NCBI GenBank assembly: GCA_031418215.1
Contig: JANOXC010000037.1
Coordinates: forward strand, 1 to 8,059
Reading direction: 5' to 3'
Origin: JANOXC01 sp031418215
GTDB taxonomy: Bacteria; Bacteroidota; Bacteroidia; AKYH767-A; OLB10
Length of the DNA: 8,059 nucleotides
Both the position numbers and the translations under genes were made by a program. The notes under the pieces are model-generated. The model ran no database searches and was not told the DNA's origin. It worked only from the letters and a program-made list of their open reading frames with translations. Below, piece after piece: positions 7,137-8,059 of the stretch; positions within the stretch are counted from its first letter, which is position 1, and each line of letters opens with the position of its first letter.

Positions 7137-8059
7137 CTAATGTTGCCCATTAAGTAAACTTATTTCACCGGGTTTGAATATTCCTTTTTCAGTAATGATG
7201 CCTGTTATATATTTTGCAGGTGTAACATCAAAAGCAGGATTTATCGCAGTTGAGCCGGGAGAGCAAACCAGTATTTTTTCCATTTCACCGTTAGCTGTCA
7301 TTCCTGTTTGAAACAATACTTCCTCTTCACTTCGCTGCTCAATGGGAATGTCATTTCCGGTTAATGTATCAAATGCAATGGTCGAGATGGGCGCAGCAAC
7401 GTAAAATGGAATATTGAATTCTTTGGCAACAATGGCTTTTTCAAAGGTTCCAATCTTATTGGCAACATCACCATTCAAGGCAATCCTGTCAGACCCAACA
7501 ATTATCATATCGATTTTACCATTCGACATCAGGTATGCACCGGCATTGTCGGCAACTATAGTATGTGGTACGTTTTCATTCTTCAACTCCCAGGCTGTTA
7601 GTCGGGCACCTTGTCCCCTTGGACGGGTTTCATCAGCATAAACAAATATTTTTTTACCCTGATGATGGGCAGCAAAAACGGGAGATAGAGCTGTTCCATA
7701 ATCAACAAAAGCAAGCCATCCTGCATTGCAATGCGTCATGATTTGAAAACCATCTTTAATCAATTCATTGCCCAACTCACCAATTTTTTTACAGGCAGCA
7801 GCATCTTCATCAGCAATATTTTTTGCTTCAAGAATGGCATTTTCAACAGCTATTTTACCTGCATTGTAAACTCGGTTAATAGCATAAAATAAATTTTGTG
7901 CAGTAGGACGTGTTGATGCTATTTCTTTTTTAGCAAGTTCAATAGCCGGTCTGTTTTGTAAACCAAATTCAATAAAAGCTTGCGCCATAGCAAAACCACC
8001 TGCGGCGCCTATTGCACCTGCACCTCGAACCGTCATATTGCTGATTGCCATCGCAGTTG
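7137..8059 (-). CDS. mtnA: S-methyl-5-thioribose-1-phosphate isomerase (IF-2B alpha/beta/delta-like), N-terminus cut off by window edge
   Basis: This enzyme converts 5-methylthioribose-1-phosphate to 5-methylthioribulose-1-phosphate, a step in methionine salvage after methylthioadenosine cleavage; it can also act in 5-deoxyribose disposal. Numbering from the Met at 8051, the visible motifs are MTVRGAGAIG (6-15, phosphate loop), MTHCNAGWLAF (105-115, catalytic Cys108), ETRPRGQGARLTAWEL (141-156), GSDRIALNGDVANKIGT (186-202, catalytic Asp188) and PIEQRSEEEV (236-245). The reading frame stays open upstream of that Met to the right edge, and family members have around 40-50 further N-terminal residues before the VRGA loop. 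The Met at 8051 is therefore an internal residue, not the start. The RGAGAIGAAGG variant replaces the more common RGAPAIG. The related ribose-1,5-bisphosphate isomerases are less likely given the full RP..QG.RLTAWEL motif. No companion salvage gene is visible. Confidence 0.92.
   Translation of the reverse strand, partial: TAMAISNMTVRGAGAIGAAGGFAMAQAFIEFGLQNRPAIELAKKEIASTRPTAQNLFYAINRVYNAGKIAVENAILEAKNIADEDAAACKKIGELGNELIKDGFQIMTHCNAGWLAFVDYGTALSPVFAAHHQGKKIFVYADETRPRGQGARLTAWELKNENVPHTIVADNAGAYLMSNGKIDMIIVGSDRIALNGDVANKIGTFEKAIVAKEFNIPFYVAAPISTIAFDTLTGNDIPIEQRSEEEVLFQTGMTANGEMEKILVCSPGSTAINPAFDVTPAKYITGIITEKGIFKPGEISLLNGQH

Noticed and set aside
7100..7139. Possible terminator after mtnA (T-run in CTGTTTTTATATT on the minus strand)
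   Set aside because: The T-run is present, but no stable GC-containing stem precedes it.
7414..7641. 75-codon plus-strand open frame
   Set aside because: It is antisense to the most conserved part of mtnA.

Overview
The window is AT-rich and every convincing gene lies on the minus strand. Several features suggest a member of the Bacteroidota, probably an environmental Flavobacteriia, Sphingobacteriia or Chitinophagia type. Start sites lack Shine-Dalgarno sequences, one -7 box matches TAnnTTTG exactly, and the proteins are rich in Lys, Asn, Ile and Phe. The DUF1624-type membrane protein and the GT-C enzyme also look like Bacteroidota versions of their families. The species cannot be named from this sequence.

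In the direction of transcription (high to low coordinates) the order is: (1) a methylthioribose-1-phosphate isomerase (mtnA) that runs off the right edge; (2) a 259-nt gap with a -7-like promoter element; (3) a Gfo/Idh/MocA sugar oxidoreductase, followed 3 nt later by a radical SAM enzyme with a reduced SPASM-like C-terminus; (4) a 214-nt gap holding a perfect 25-bp AT-rich palindrome; (5) a small single-pass membrane protein, followed 11 nt later by a polytopic GT-C-type glycosyltransferase; (6) a 110-nt gap, then a DUF1624/HGSNAT_cat-type membrane acyltransferase; (7) a 232-nt gap, then a secreted M23 metallopeptidase that runs off the left edge.

The middle block, about 1155-6877, is the most interesting part. 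A cytoplasmic sugar-dehydrogenase-like protein and a radical SAM protein are tightly coupled. They are followed by an integral-membrane glycosyltransferase with what looks like a detached extracytoplasmic domain encoded next to it, and then by a membrane acetyltransferase-like protein. One reading is a small cassette that makes an unusual sugar, transfers it from a lipid carrier outside the membrane and possibly acylates it. The gene families support the individual parts. The joint pathway is inference, and the 214-nt and 110-nt gaps mean the block may be two or three transcription units. mtnA and the M23 peptidase look like ordinary flanking genes.

I found no tRNA, rRNA, CRISPR array, insertion sequence, toxin-antitoxin pair or phage gene. 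No gap between genes exceeds 300 bases.
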